Assembly: GCA_002347035.1 (NCBI GenBank)
Contig: DEAM01000020.1
Span: 37,385-101,384 of the forward strand
Source: Gemmatimonadales bacterium UBA2982
GTDB taxonomy: Bacteria > Gemmatimonadota > Gemmatimonadetes > Longimicrobiales > Gaopeijiaceae
Direction of reading: 5' to 3'
DNA length: 64,000 bases
In this document: piece after piece, positions 17,418 to 26,659 of the stretch
How the letters are laid out: every line of letters starts with the position of its first letter
How positions within the stretch are numbered: the first letter of the stretch is position 1
Translations under genes and position numbers: made by a program
The notes under the pieces: model-generated
What the model was told of the DNA's origin: nothing
The model's database searches: none
The model's input: the letters and a program-made list of their open reading frames with translations, nothing else

Positions 17418-17897
17418 CTATCCTGGAGGCCCCTCGGGATGCGGACTACAAATCGGGGGTGCATGAGAGGTAAAGCTGAGTACAACTACCTTCCATCCAT
17501 CCGTCGTCTTAACTAGCTGGAAGGTGTCAGTTCCACAGTGGCTGAATTCGTCGCCTCTATATAGGTCATAGGCTGTCCAAACGGTTGCTAACGGCCCATC
17601 TATGCGAACCTCTGGATCCCACATTCGCTCTATAATTGGCATCGTGCGGCTTGCCAGGCTCTCAGCAAACTGATCTCGAGTTGTCCTTCGTGTAGTGTCT
17701 GAGCTGACAGACAAGAGTAGGCCTTCCGGTACCATTGAGTCCCGGAAGGCTTCTCCATCAAGAGCTTCCATGGCATCAAAGATATCCTGGGCTGCCTCGA
17801 TTACGGCCCTTTCCTCATTGTTCTGCCCATAAACACAAGGTATTCCCGCGAATGTCATGACACCGCAGATCGGAAAGGCCCACATCATTCGTCGCAT
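17418..17897 (-). CDS. Exported NTF2-like (SnoaL/DUF4440-type) protein
   Basis: A 159-residue protein with a signal peptide (about residues 1-24, ending in VYGQ). The remainder has the cone-shaped NTF2-like pattern: an opening helix (ERAVIEAAQDIFDAMEALDGEAF), middle strands, and closing strands ATVWTAYDLYRG and GTDTFQLVKTTDGWKVVVLSF. Such domains bind small molecules or act as simple enzymes; no specific role can be named. It ends 167 bases before the tRNA-Sec gene on the same strand. A ten-base gap separates it from the RidA gene upstream, so the two are probably co-transcribed. Confidence 0.66.
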   Translation of the reverse strand: MRRMMWAFPICGVMTFAGIPCVYGQNNEERAVIEAAQDIFDAMEALDGEAFRDSMVPEGLLLSVSSDTTRRTTRDQFAESLASRTMPIIERMWDPEVRIDGPLATVWTAYDLYRGDEFSHCGTDTFQLVKTTDGWKVVVLSFTSHAPPICSPHPEGPPG

Positions 17898-17907
17898 GTC
17901 AACAGCC

Positions 17908-18297
17908 TTACTTTTCTAGACGTGCTATGCACTCTATTTCAACTGAGCATAGCTTGGGAAGGGCACCCACCTGGACTGCTGCCCTTGCGGGCCTGTGATC
18001 GTGAAAATGACGGGCATAGACCTCATTCATGGCCCCGAAATCATCTATGTCCGACAGGAAGACGGTTGTCTTCACCACGCCACGCAGTGACGAGCCTGCC
18101 TTTTCGAGTACGCTAGACAGATTCATGAGAACTTGCTCGGTCTGGGCTTTAATATCCCCTTGAATAAGATCTCCGGTCTCTGGATCGATAGGTATTTGGC
18201 CTGAGCAGAAGACCCATCCATCCACAACGACGGCCTGAGAGTAGGGACCGATAGCAGCCGGAGCATGCTCTGTCTGTATTGGTATCAATTCGCTCAC
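17908..18297 (-). CDS. RidA family reactive intermediate deaminase
   Basis: A 129-residue RidA/YjgF protein from GTG 18297, with GAGGAAGG six bases before it. Typical motifs run through the whole length: PIQTEHAPAAIGPYSQAVVVDG near the start, then FCSGQIPIDPETG, and R104-ARAAVQVGALP near the C-terminus, where the conserved Arg (in RPARAAV) binds the substrate carboxylate. RidA proteins hydrolyse enamine/imine intermediates from amino acid enzymes. A pyridoxal-phosphate enzyme of the D-threonine aldolase type is encoded just upstream (18419), consistent with this. Confidence 0.92.
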   Translation of the reverse strand: MSELIPIQTEHAPAAIGPYSQAVVVDGWVFCSGQIPIDPETGDLIQGDIKAQTEQVLMNLSSVLEKAGSSLRGVVKTTVFLSDIDDFGAMNEVYARHFHDHRPARAAVQVGALPKLCSVEIECIARLEK

Positions 18298-18418
18298 GTG
18301 CCGCCTTCCTCAGTTAGGTGTAGATCAAGTATATCATTCACGTCGGTTCCGCCGTTTAGGTCCTAAGTCAGGCATCGTCTATATATCGGGTTCTCTGAAT
18401 CCGAATGCTCCTCCCAAC

Positions 18419-19513
18419 TCAGACGCTCCAATGCCGCCGTCCACGGGCCTCAAGTTCTATAAAGCAGTGCGTGCCATCATCTCTAGCGAGCAGTTCCTCT
18501 TGAAGGTTCACAGAAACGCAAACGTGATTCGGGATTATTCGAACTCGCTCACCAACCTTTGGATGCCAGTCGATGCCTGAGAGATCAAGCACGCCATGCT
18601 CCTCCGAAACTGAGCTTACAACCACCTCAGTTCTGTCAAAAAGTATCCCGAATCCCGCCTCACCGCTGCGGCTTTCCTTCGCTAAAGCCTTCGATCCCGC
18701 ATCTACAACAACCTGACCCGGCACCGCTGTGCTGATCACAGTTGCCAGAACCGTGTAGGCTAGGTCCTCAGCGTTGGCAACACCTACTTCTAGTGCCTCT
18801 CTGTCGAAGAAGATGCATGAGCCCGCCCGTATCTCAGTGAGAGCCTGGATCTCATGACTGCGCCAAAGGGTTGGCGTCGATCCACCACTAACAATTCCTG
18901 GATTTAGGCCCTCTTCACATAGTGCGGAAATCGTCCGAAGAAGACGTTCGTTTAAGAGTTCTTGATGGGTCACCTGCTCCGGGACAGACATCCTTATATG
19001 ACCCGGATAGAACATAAGGCCGGAGAAATTGACACCTTCAAAACTCTGAGCCGCATTGGCTAACCGTATTACCTCGTCCGGACCCCTTACACCAACACGC
19101 CCAAGCCCGAGGTCTTCCTCAATCAAAATTCCCACGCTGCGACCTACTTTGGCTGCCGCCGCTGCCAAGGGGGCAAGTACGTCATGAGAATCAAGTCCGA
19201 CCTTTAGGTCGATAGAAGCTGGTAGGCGCAACAATCTCTCAAGCCTAGCATCACCGACTGGGGGGTAGGCCAAAAGAATATCGTCGGTGAGGTCAGCCAT
19301 TACCTCTGCCTCGCGCAGCGTAGCCACTGTGAGACCAATAGCACCTTTATCCAGCTGGATACGTGCCATCGCTCGCGACTTATGGGTCTTGATATGAGGC
19401 CGCCACCCGAGTCCATGCTCAGCAGCATATTTAGCAATTCGCTCTGCGTTGAGACGCACTCGAGCGAGGTCGATATACCCGATTGGGGTCTCAACAGTGG
19501 CCGGATCCACCAC
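18419..19513 (-). CDS. PLP-dependent D-threonine aldolase / D-serine dehydratase-like enzyme
   Basis: A 364-residue fold-type III enzyme (alanine racemase N-terminal barrel). The PLP-lysine region is RPHIKTHKS (near residue 46), as in D-threonine aldolase and DSD1. A C-terminal metal-binding domain is suggested by the HVCVSVNLQ segment and the final Cys-containing segment (HCFIELEARG). Substrate is a D-hydroxy amino acid. The start is GTG 19513 or 19510, just past the stop of the thioredoxin-like gene; an ATG at 19588 would overlap that gene by 73 bases. A RidA gene follows downstream. Confidence 0.78.
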   Translation of the reverse strand: MVDPATVETPIGYIDLARVRLNAERIAKYAAEHGLGWRPHIKTHKSRAMARIQLDKGAIGLTVATLREAEVMADLTDDILLAYPPVGDARLERLLRLPASIDLKVGLDSHDVLAPLAAAAAKVGRSVGILIEEDLGLGRVGVRGPDEVIRLANAAQSFEGVNFSGLMFYPGHIRMSVPEQVTHQELLNERLLRTISALCEEGLNPGIVSGGSTPTLWRSHEIQALTEIRAGSCIFFDREALEVGVANAEDLAYTVLATVISTAVPGQVVVDAGSKALAKESRSGEAGFGILFDRTEVVVSSVSEEHGVLDLSGIDWHPKVGERVRIIPNHVCVSVNLQEELLARDDGTHCFIELEARGRRHWSV

Positions 19514-19515
19514 CT

Positions 19516-20019
19516 TCAAGAAAGCAGTTCTTCCAACGCCTGGAGAAACTCCTCGTCGCCCTCGAGAATCGGCCCATATCGCATCCACCTGAGAATGCCT
19601 TCTCGATCTACAAGGAACGTCGCAGGTAATCCCAGAACCTGATACAGATCCATTCCCTTCATCATGGGATCGTGTAGGATCGTGTAGGTGACCCCATACT
19701 CCTCTACAAATATCTCTATATCCTCTGAGGCGTCACCGGTATCCAGCGAGACCCCAACAATACTGAAGCCCTGGTCCTTATAATCCTCAAATAAGGACTG
19801 CAGGTAGGGCGTCTCTGTCCGGCAGGGCCCGCACCACGTGGCCCAAAGATTAAGTAGCACAACTTCGCCACGAAGCGACGCTAGACTTATTGAGTCACCT
19901 TCGAGCGTGGTCGCCGTGTAATCCACAGCAGGACGCCCAATCTGCGGGCCATGCAGATCCCCCACACATCCTCCGAGGAAAGCCAGTATACCGAGAGCCG
20001 CAACGCGTGCCTTTCTCAT
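19516..20019 (-). CDS. TlpA-family thioredoxin-like lipoprotein
   Basis: A 167-residue lipoprotein: lipobox LGGC (C18), then a thioredoxin fold with WATWCGPC active site (C63, C66), a DTGD strand region, and the cis-Pro motif LPATFLVDREG near 137. TlpA/ResA proteins reduce disulfides in the periplasm, for example before heme attachment to CxxCH motifs. The many c-type cytochromes nearby fit this, but the link is inferred. Both active-site positions are Cys, not selenocysteine. The ATG overlaps the stop of the BNR protein gene. Confidence 0.88.
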   Translation of the reverse strand: MRKARVAALGILAFLGGCVGDLHGPQIGRPAVDYTATTLEGDSISLASLRGEVVLLNLWATWCGPCRTETPYLQSLFEDYKDQGFSIVGVSLDTGDASEDIEIFVEEYGVTYTILHDPMMKGMDLYQVLGLPATFLVDREGILRWMRYGPILEGDEEFLQALEELLS

Positions 20020-21275
20020 CTTTTCTGCATCTCGATTCGAGAGATCCTCACTTGTCGCACCAACTCTGTTGCATCGGTCCAGGCTAGCACTACGTCGCCT
20101 CCGTCTGTCAGTGCCATTCTAGGAAATCCGCTCGCCCGCTCCGATGACGATGCGCTCACCTTTAGGCTCTCTTCCATCTGACCAGACGGCAGAACCCGCC
20201 GAACTCGCACCTCAGCCTGGCCACCCCCAGTTCGGGTCAACCACGCAACTAAGACTGATCTGTCCTCCAACATAAGTAGGTCGACACGGCCGGCGGGACT
20301 CTGGTCATCAATAACACTAGCCCGCCCGAAGCTCACGCCTGCATCATTGGAAAATGCCACTTTTACGAGTGGAATACCATTTGCTGCGGTGAACCAAACA
20401 ACCGCCACGTCATGCTCGATAGCAGCTACAGCAGGTCCGTTCACAGGACAGGCGTTAGTCTCCCAACCATCTTCATAAACCGCCTCACCCTTAGTCCAGT
20501 TATCGCCTTCGAATCTTGTGATATATATGTCTCGGACCTCGTCCGGACTCCGGTCTCTGTAGACCGCGATAGGACCGTTGGATGTCAGAGCCTGGTCAGT
20601 TTGACAACATTCACAGACTCGTGCGTCCACCAGTACTTCTGCCCCCTTAATGTCCCCTGAGGTGATTGTCCGATGCATCAAAGCCATCTCTTGAGTCGCC
20701 GGCAGTCCATCGGGGCCTACTTCGAAGCGACGGCCGTCAAGCCAAAGAAAGCCCATGTTATCACCGACGGGACTGGTAGATACAAAACCGTGTTCGGTTG
20801 CCGAAACATCTTCATGTGGCGTCCAAGGCTCGGACCATGTGGCACCCTCATCCTCGGAATGAGCTATTCGGATTCCGTAGTCGTACCCGCCATTTAGACC
20901 TCTCTCAAGCCAGTGGACCCATAAAGATCCATTCGGCCCCGAGGTCAAGGAAGGGAAATCTGCCCAGTTTACGAAAAAGCGATCACTCGATGTGATCACC
21001 TTTGGTTCTTCCCATGAAGAACCAGTTAGACGAGAAAAACGCAGCTCGTGTCTGTCAGCTGCGACTCGCTCCAACCAACTCATGTATACTGCGTCACCTG
21101 AAGATGAAAGAAATGGTTCTCCGCTACCGGAGCCCGCGGGTGACTTAAGCTCATAGCTCGTCAAGATGACAGAGTACTCATCAATGGTGCACCCGACTAA
21201 GAATGGCAAAAGCCCAACGATATAGGCCGATTTATTAACAACTGTTCGAAGTGCCTTTCTAAAAATCAGAACCAC
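20016..21275 (-). CDS. Sialidase-like (BNR repeat) propeller lipoprotein
   Basis: A 419-residue protein with lipobox LVGC (C29). The body shows BNR/Asp-box-like turns of the sialidase superfamily, for example SEDEGATWSEPW near residue 145 and SNDAGVSFG near 310. It is probably a six-bladed propeller. Catalytic Arg and Tyr residues of true sialidases are not assured, so enzyme activity is unproved. A CECCQTD cysteine cluster near residue 225 could form disulfides or bind metal. It overlaps the TlpA-like gene by four bases, pointing to joint expression. Confidence 0.68.
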   Translation of the reverse strand: MVLIFRKALRTVVNKSAYIVGLLPFLVGCTIDEYSVILTSYELKSPAGSGSGEPFLSSSGDAVYMSWLERVAADRHELRFSRLTGSSWEEPKVITSSDRFFVNWADFPSLTSGPNGSLWVHWLERGLNGGYDYGIRIAHSEDEGATWSEPWTPHEDVSATEHGFVSTSPVGDNMGFLWLDGRRFEVGPDGLPATQEMALMHRTITSGDIKGAEVLVDARVCECCQTDQALTSNGPIAVYRDRSPDEVRDIYITRFEGDNWTKGEAVYEDGWETNACPVNGPAVAAIEHDVAVVWFTAANGIPLVKVAFSNDAGVSFGRASVIDDQSPAGRVDLLMLEDRSVLVAWLTRTGGGQAEVRVRRVLPSGQMEESLKVSASSSERASGFPRMALTDGGDVVLAWTDATELVRQVRISRIEMQKR

Positions 21276-21528
21276 CTTGTTGTTGTCGGCAGAGATCTTG
21301 CGCTCCCCATAGCTTGATTACGTGACAGGAATGTCGGGAGGACTCCCTATGGCGGTCAACGAGCAATGCGACCACGTTTCATCATTGGCACCTCTGGACC
21401 GGCGAGAGCCACGCCGGGTAATGACACTAAGGTTTTCGGAGAACTGGGGACCGTTCAATACCCTGTCTCGATGACTTGACATGGTTTGTGCGAGTAGGCC
21501 TGCCATTCACATATAGGTGAGGAAGGCG

Positions 21529-24500
21529 ATGCGCTTTGAGCTATCTATGACCCGACTCTTTACAGTGGTTCTTTGGGGAACCGTCGCTTGGTCGTGTCTG
21601 CCGGGTTCAGCTTCGGCACAGTTCGGACGCAACAAAGTTCAGTTCGACGACTTTGACTTCCAAGTGCTGGAAACAGAGCACTTCGACTGGCACTTCTATC
21701 CGGAAGAGGCAGACGCTGTTCAGGACGCCGTTCGCATGGGAGAACGTTGGTATGAGCGATTGGCCCGCTCTTTTCAGCATGAATTCGAGACCGCCAAGCC
21801 CGTAATACTCTACGCAGACCACCCAGATTTTCAGCAAACCAATACCCTTCAGGGCTTCATCGGAGAAGGTACCGGGGGCGTCACAGAATCGATGAAGAAT
21901 CGCGTGATTATGCCGCTGGCAGGATCCTACTGGGATACTGATCACGTTCTCGGCCACGAACTGGTTCACGCGTTCCAATACAACATTGCGCAGTCAAGCC
22001 GAGGGGGGGGGCTACAAGGCCTTACCATGCTGCCACTCTGGCTGATCGAGGGTATGGCAGAATACTTGTCCGTAGGTCGGGACGACCCGCTCACTGCAAT
22101 GTGGATGCGTGATGCTATTCGTCGGGACGAGCTACCGACAATCCTACAGATGACACGTGATACACGTTTCTTTCCGTACCGCTTTGGTCAGGCACTTTGG
22201 GCTTATATCGGAGGAACGTACGGGGACGATGCAGTAACTGAGATTTTCCGTCGCTCTCTTCGAATTGGCTTTGAGGGTGCCATCACGCAGGTGCTCGCGA
22301 TGAGTACGGACACACTTTCCGTGCGCTGGGAGGAACAAATCGCAGAAGATTACCTGCCGCTGATGGAGGGAAGGACAGCTCCTGAGGATGCTGGCAATCT
22401 GATTCTGGCACCCAGTACTGATGCGGGTACCCAGAACATTTCTCCGTCTCTGAGCCCAGACGGCAGGTTCATCGCTTTCCAATCCGAGAAGGATCTTTTC
22501 TCAATCGACCTCTATATGGCAGATGCGGAAACTGGTCGCATCATCCGCAAACTCGCCAGCGCTGATTCTGATCCGCATATCGACGCGCTACGCGCTCTAG
22601 ACTCATCCGGTACCTGGTCCCCCGACTCACAGTTCTTCGCATACGTCGTATTCGCAGAGGGCCGCAACCAGATGGTGATCGTCCAGAGTAGTAACGGACG
22701 AGTGAGTCAACGGCTCACGTTTGAGAATACAGACATCGGGGCTATCGCAAACCCTTCATGGTCCCCGGATAATCGCTACCTTGCCTTCTCGGGCTCCGTC
22801 GGTGGTATAACAGACCTTTTCCTTTACGACCTAGAAGCAGAGTCCATAATCCGGCTCACCGACGATAAATATGCAGACTTCCAACCCACCTGGTCGCCTG
22901 ATAGTCAAACCCTAGCCTTCACGTCCGACCGCGGTCCGCAGACCAACTTTGAGAACCTTACATATAGCCGATTCCAGCTAGCTACTGTCGATATAGCAAC
23001 CAGGGAAATCGAAGTTGTGCCAGTGTTTGGGAATGTCAAACACATCAACCCCCAATACTCAGCGGATGGTTCGAGCCTCTACTTCATCTCGGACCAGGAC
23101 GGGTTTAGTGACGTTTACGAACTCAACCTTGAGAACGATGAAGTGCGTCGCGTCACAAATCTTGCCACGGCTGTCAGCGGCATCACCTATCTAGCTCCTG
23201 CCCTGTCGGTATCTCGTTCAGGCCGGGCTGCTTTCTCAGTTTTTGACGATCTCGAATTTCACATCTATACGCTAGAACTTGATGAACCAGCAGCATTAGT
23301 GAGTAGAATCGAAAATCCAGAACTTCAACCGGGACGATTGCTTCCCCCAGTAGCCTCCACTCGCTTCAGCCGGATCGCTACTTACTTAGCTGACCCCCAA
23401 ACTGGACTTGTGCCCAGCGGTGCTTTCGCGGCAGAAGATGCCGAGGAATACGAGTCAGGATTGTCAATTGACTTTGTTGGTCAACCATCGATTGGAGTCG
23501 GTACTGACAGTTACGGCAACTACGTTGGTGGAGGCACGTCAGCCTACTTCAGCGATATGCTCGGTGACAAAGCCCTCGCCGTCATGCTTCAGGCTCAAGG
23601 CACCTTTAAGGACATCGGTGGGCAGGCGTTTTACACCGATCTCTCCAGACGATGGAATTGGGGCATTGGTGGGGGCCATATCCCATACCTCATCCCATAC
23701 CTCATGCCGGGTAACGATGCTAACGGTTTTTACTGGGGGCTTACGAGCTATCGCATCTTTGTCTCATCACTACTCGGTCAGGTTTCGTATCCCTTTTCGT
23801 CGACGATGAGATTCGAACTCTCGGGCGGCCTGACCCGTTATGGCTACGACATTCAAGTCGATAAGCTATACCAGAACGCGTTCGGCCAAACCTACGATAT
23901 ACAGCGAGAAAGTCTCGATGCACCAAGCCCTCTGAATCTAGTCCAAGCGTCGGCAGCGATTGTGGGTGACAATGCATTCTTTGGGTTCGTCTCACCGATC
24001 CGAGGTAGCAGATATCGCTTCGAGGTCGAGAGAACACAGGGAACTGTAGATTTCCAAACGATCATCGCGGACTACCGTCGATATTTCGCCCCCAATAACA
24101 ACCTTACGATTGCCCTCCGGGGTCTTCATTACGGGCGATACGGCCTCCAAACACCTCCCGGAAGCAACGCAGGAGGCTTTTTCGGGGGCTTTGGGCTACT
24201 TAACCCACTCTTTCTTGGATACGAGACATTTGTGAGAGGGTACGCTTGGGAAAGCTTTGAGGTAGGGGAGTGCGAGAGCCGCACAACGTACTGCTCCGCT
24301 ATCGACCGACTCCTCGGAAACCAGATTGCCGTGACAAGCCTTGAGGCTAGAATTCCACTTCTTGGCGTCGAACAATACGGCCTGTTCAACTTCTCATTTG
24401 TGCCTACTGAACTCGTACTCTTTACCGACGCGGGCCTTGCTTGGGACGAGGACCATCCACCTACCCTTGAATGGAGCCGGTCTGGGAACGGACGTGTACC

Positions 24501-24633
24501 AGTTGTTTCAAGTGGGGTCTCCGCACGTTTTAACGTACTGGGCTTCATGATCCTGGAAGCATACTACGCCTACCCATGGCAGCGACCCATCAAAGGGGGG
24601 CACTGGGGCTTTCAAATTGCCCCGGGATGGTAG
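21529..24633 (+). CDS. Outer-membrane fusion: gluzincin-like domain, TolB-type propeller and BamA-like barrel
   Basis: A 1034-residue protein. ATG 21529 is preceded by AGGTGAGG; an in-frame GTG at 21517 is an alternative. A signal peptide ends near residue 31. A zinc-protease pattern follows: HELVH (H143, E144, H147), then WLIEGMAEY about 26 residues later, as in M1-type gluzincins. Residues 290-600 contain PD40/WD40-like propeller turns (SPDGRFIAF, SPDSQFFAY, SPDNRYLAF, SPDSQTLAF). The last 400 residues are barrel strands ending in YPWQRP...GW. Such fusions occur in Gemmatimonadota and Bacteroidota. It might degrade or sense surface peptides; untested. Confidence 0.78.
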   Translation: MRFELSMTRLFTVVLWGTVAWSCLPGSASAQFGRNKVQFDDFDFQVLETEHFDWHFYPEEADAVQDAVRMGERWYERLARSFQHEFETAKPVILYADHPDFQQTNTLQGFIGEGTGGVTESMKNRVIMPLAGSYWDTDHVLGHELVHAFQYNIAQSSRGGGLQGLTMLPLWLIEGMAEYLSVGRDDPLTAMWMRDAIRRDELPTILQMTRDTRFFPYRFGQALWAYIGGTYGDDAVTEIFRRSLRIGFEGAITQVLAMSTDTLSVRWEEQIAEDYLPLMEGRTAPEDAGNLILAPSTDAGTQNISPSLSPDGRFIAFQSEKDLFSIDLYMADAETGRIIRKLASADSDPHIDALRALDSSGTWSPDSQFFAYVVFAEGRNQMVIVQSSNGRVSQRLTFENTDIGAIANPSWSPDNRYLAFSGSVGGITDLFLYDLEAESIIRLTDDKYADFQPTWSPDSQTLAFTSDRGPQTNFENLTYSRFQLATVDIATREIEVVPVFGNVKHINPQYSADGSSLYFISDQDGFSDVYELNLENDEVRRVTNLATAVSGITYLAPALSVSRSGRAAFSVFDDLEFHIYTLELDEPAALVSRIENPELQPGRLLPPVASTRFSRIATYLADPQTGLVPSGAFAAEDAEEYESGLSIDFVGQPSIGVGTDSYGNYVGGGTSAYFSDMLGDKALAVMLQAQGTFKDIGGQAFYTDLSRRWNWGIGGGHIPYLIPYLMPGNDANGFYWGLTSYRIFVSSLLGQVSYPFSSTMRFELSGGLTRYGYDIQVDKLYQNAFGQTYDIQRESLDAPSPLNLVQASAAIVGDNAFFGFVSPIRGSRYRFEVERTQGTVDFQTIIADYRRYFAPNNNLTIALRGLHYGRYGLQTPPGSNAGGFFGGFGLLNPLFLGYETFVRGYAWESFEVGECESRTTYCSAIDRLLGNQIAVTSLEARIPLLGVEQYGLFNFSFVPTELVLFTDAGLAWDEDHPPTLEWSRSGNGRVPVVSSGVSARFNVLGFMILEAYYAYPWQRPIKGGHWGFQIAPGW

Positions 24634-24747
24634 CAGCCCAGTCGCTCTACTGTTCTGGCACCAGAAAAATACGGACTGTAGTACCAAGCCAAGCAAGTGA
24701 ACGCTGGTGTTTTCCCGCTACGTTGACTGTCCTGAGCTGTTCGAAAA

Positions 24748-25539
24748 CTAAAAGACTGAGCGAATGGACCCACCGTCTACGGGAACCGATACACCCGTGA
24801 TGTAACTCGCCCGCTCGGAAGCCAGAAACGCTACCATAGCCGCGAACTCTCTAGGTGATCCGATACGTCCCATAGGAATTTGGCTTTCCCACTGCGCGAC
24901 GGTTTCGTCGATGCTTGCTCCCGAGCGGCCAGCGATATCCTCTGCTAATTGGTCGAGGCGCTCTGTTTTAGTATAGCCGGGCATTACGTTATTAACTGTT
25001 ACACCAGAACCGGCCACTTCATTTGAAAGTGTCTTTGCGAAGCCGGTTACAGCTGCTCTCACACTGTTTGACAAGATGAGACCATCCACGGGTTGCTTGA
25101 CAGCGACGGAAGTGATGTTGATGACTCGCCCCCATCCGGCCTCTTTCATCTCCGGAAGGACTCCACGTGTCAACCGGAGAACACTGTATAGATTTTGGTG
25201 GACTGCGTCATTCCATGTCTCGAAGGAATGGCTTTCAAATGGGCCCGGCGGTGGCCCCCCTGTGTTAGTGACAAGAATGTCGATGTTACCAAATGCGGCC
25301 TTCGCCTTCTTTAGCAATCGCTCGGTATCTTTAGGTTCACTCAGGTTAGCAGGCACAGCAATCACTTCGGCACCAGTCTTCTTAGCGATCTCCTGACTCG
25401 CCTCTTCCAGTGGACCCGGTGTGCGCGCGCAGGTGACGAGATTAGCGCCCTCGTTAGCCAGCTCATCGGCAACGGCCCGACCGAGTCCGCGACTCGATGC
25501 TGCCACCAGTGCTGTCTTCCCTCTAAGACCTAAATCCAT
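24748..25539 (-). CDS. Atypical short-chain dehydrogenase (3-oxoacyl-ACP reductase-like)
   Basis: A 263-residue Rossmann protein. ATG 25539 follows a GGGGGT site; a longer frame up to 25608 lacks one. The glycine motif is ASSRGLG (residues 14-20), the NTGG motif is near 91, and the catalytic-region Ser is at 143. Where normal SDRs have YxxxK, the sequence reads NSVRAAV, so the catalytic Tyr and Lys are absent. A BKR-like SDR subgroup with this change is known. It may bind rather than reduce its ligand. It lies 162 bases after the MlaD gene on the same strand. Confidence 0.8.
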   Translation of the reverse strand: MDLGLRGKTALVAASSRGLGRAVADELANEGANLVTCARTPGPLEEASQEIAKKTGAEVIAVPANLSEPKDTERLLKKAKAAFGNIDILVTNTGGPPPGPFESHSFETWNDAVHQNLYSVLRLTRGVLPEMKEAGWGRVINITSVAVKQPVDGLILSNSVRAAVTGFAKTLSNEVAGSGVTVNNVMPGYTKTERLDQLAEDIAGRSGASIDETVAQWESQIPMGRIGSPREFAAMVAFLASERASYITGVSVPVDGGSIRSVF

Positions 25540-25701
25540 TCTTACTACCCCCAAAGATATTATGAGTCCCAGAAAGTCGGTCTTCTCAGGGTGGCACAAA
25601 CACGTCAAGGTTCAAGGTATCCTCCAGGGCTTTAGGCTTCTCTAGCACGTGAGAGAGTGCCGACCATCGCCATCAGCGGCCAAGGAAGAATGTGCTAACC
25701 T

Positions 25702-26658
25702 TCAGAAGATCGAGAGGTTGATATATTTGCTGGGGTTATCCTGCAGATCTTCAAGAAGTGAAGCTACGCTTTCGGCAGCAGAATTGAGATTGTCATAGAG
25801 CGCCTCATCCGTGGAAAGGCGACCCAGGGTTCCCTCGCCTGAGTCCATCCGAGCGATTACCGAACGCAGTGATTCGGTCGCCGAGTCCAAATTCTCACCC
25901 ATCTCAGCAATCGCAGCTATCGCTGAGTCCGCACGTGCTATCGCACTCGCTACATCAGGACCTGCGGCGGCGGCTTCTTCCAGACCTTCGGCAGATCGCA
26001 CTAAACTCTCCGACAAGTCTCCTAGAGTGTTCCGTTGCTCTTGTGTGAATGCAGACAACTCAGTCAACAAACTTTGCAGTTCCGTTGCCGAACCTTGAAT
26101 TGTGCCAACCGTCTCTGGATTTAGTAGGGAGTCAATTGCCGAGAGAACCGAACCAGCCTGTTCACTTAGTTCGTCTACTGAGCCAAGGAGTCCAGAGCTA
26201 AGTGCTCCTTCTCCAGGAATCGTATCCCCATCTTGATAAAATTCATTTGAATTGCTTGGCTCGATGAGGAGTGTTCTGCCACCGAAAAGTCCCGCTTCAC
26301 CCATCGTTGTCCGCGAACCTCTCGGAATACCCCAACCACGCTCAATTTCCAATCGGATGTGAACCAGGCCGTCCACCATTTCAAAGCCGTTCACACGTCC
26401 GACGTTAACGCCCTGCATCTGAATGGGGTCTCCTGCCCTAACCCCACCTGCGTCTGCAACGGTAGTGACAAGCATGCTCCGGCCACGAAACGTCGCAGGA
26501 TCAGTCATCCAAAAAAGAACAACTACGAAGGATACCAGGCCCAAAAGCACAAAAAGCCCGAGCTTAGCTTCTCTACTTCTGGTGCTACTCGGAATTGATT
26601 TAAGGATCTCTTCGTCGGTGACGCGCTGGTGCGTTAAGCCTTCTGATGTATCTGTCAT
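25702..26658 (-). CDS. mlaD: MCE-domain protein of an Mla-type lipid transport system
   Basis: A 318-residue protein with a single transmembrane helix (about residues 32-50) and an MCE domain (about 58-140, with GGVRAGDPIQMQGVNVGRVNGFEM). A long helical, Ser/Ala/Glu-rich tail follows (residues 170-300), much longer than in E. coli MlaD, and probably coiled. The MCE ring forms a tunnel for phospholipids between the membranes. The start lies one base downstream of the ATPase gene stop, and MlaF and MlaE genes lie upstream in order. MlaB and MlaC equivalents are not in this window. Confidence 0.9.
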   Translation of the reverse strand: MTDTSEGLTHQRVTDEEILKSIPSSTRSREAKLGLFVLLGLVSFVVVLFWMTDPATFRGRSMLVTTVADAGGVRAGDPIQMQGVNVGRVNGFEMVDGLVHIRLEIERGWGIPRGSRTTMGEAGLFGGRTLLIEPSNSNEFYQDGDTIPGEGALSSGLLGSVDELSEQAGSVLSAIDSLLNPETVGTIQGSATELQSLLTELSAFTQEQRNTLGDLSESLVRSAEGLEEAAAAGPDVASAIARADSAIAAIAEMGENLDSATESLRSVIARMDSGEGTLGRLSTDEALYDNLNSAAESVASLLEDLQDNPSKYINLSIF

Positions 26659-26659
26659 G

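Noticed and set aside
19516..20019. The thioredoxin-like protein as a selenoprotein
   Set aside because: Its active site is read as Cys-Cys with no in-frame TGA.
21476..21504. A TTGACA box as a promoter -35 for the fusion protein gene
   Set aside because: No acceptable -10 at 16-18 bases; the AT-rich stretch is 29 bases away.
21318..21506. A 62-residue open frame on the minus strand between two divergent genes
   Set aside because: No family resemblance, no ribosome site and position in a promoter region; likely chance.
24655..24675. A TCTGG/CCAGA hairpin with A tract as a terminator for the fusion gene
   Set aside because: The hairpin is followed by A, not T, on the plus strand, and the loop is only two bases.
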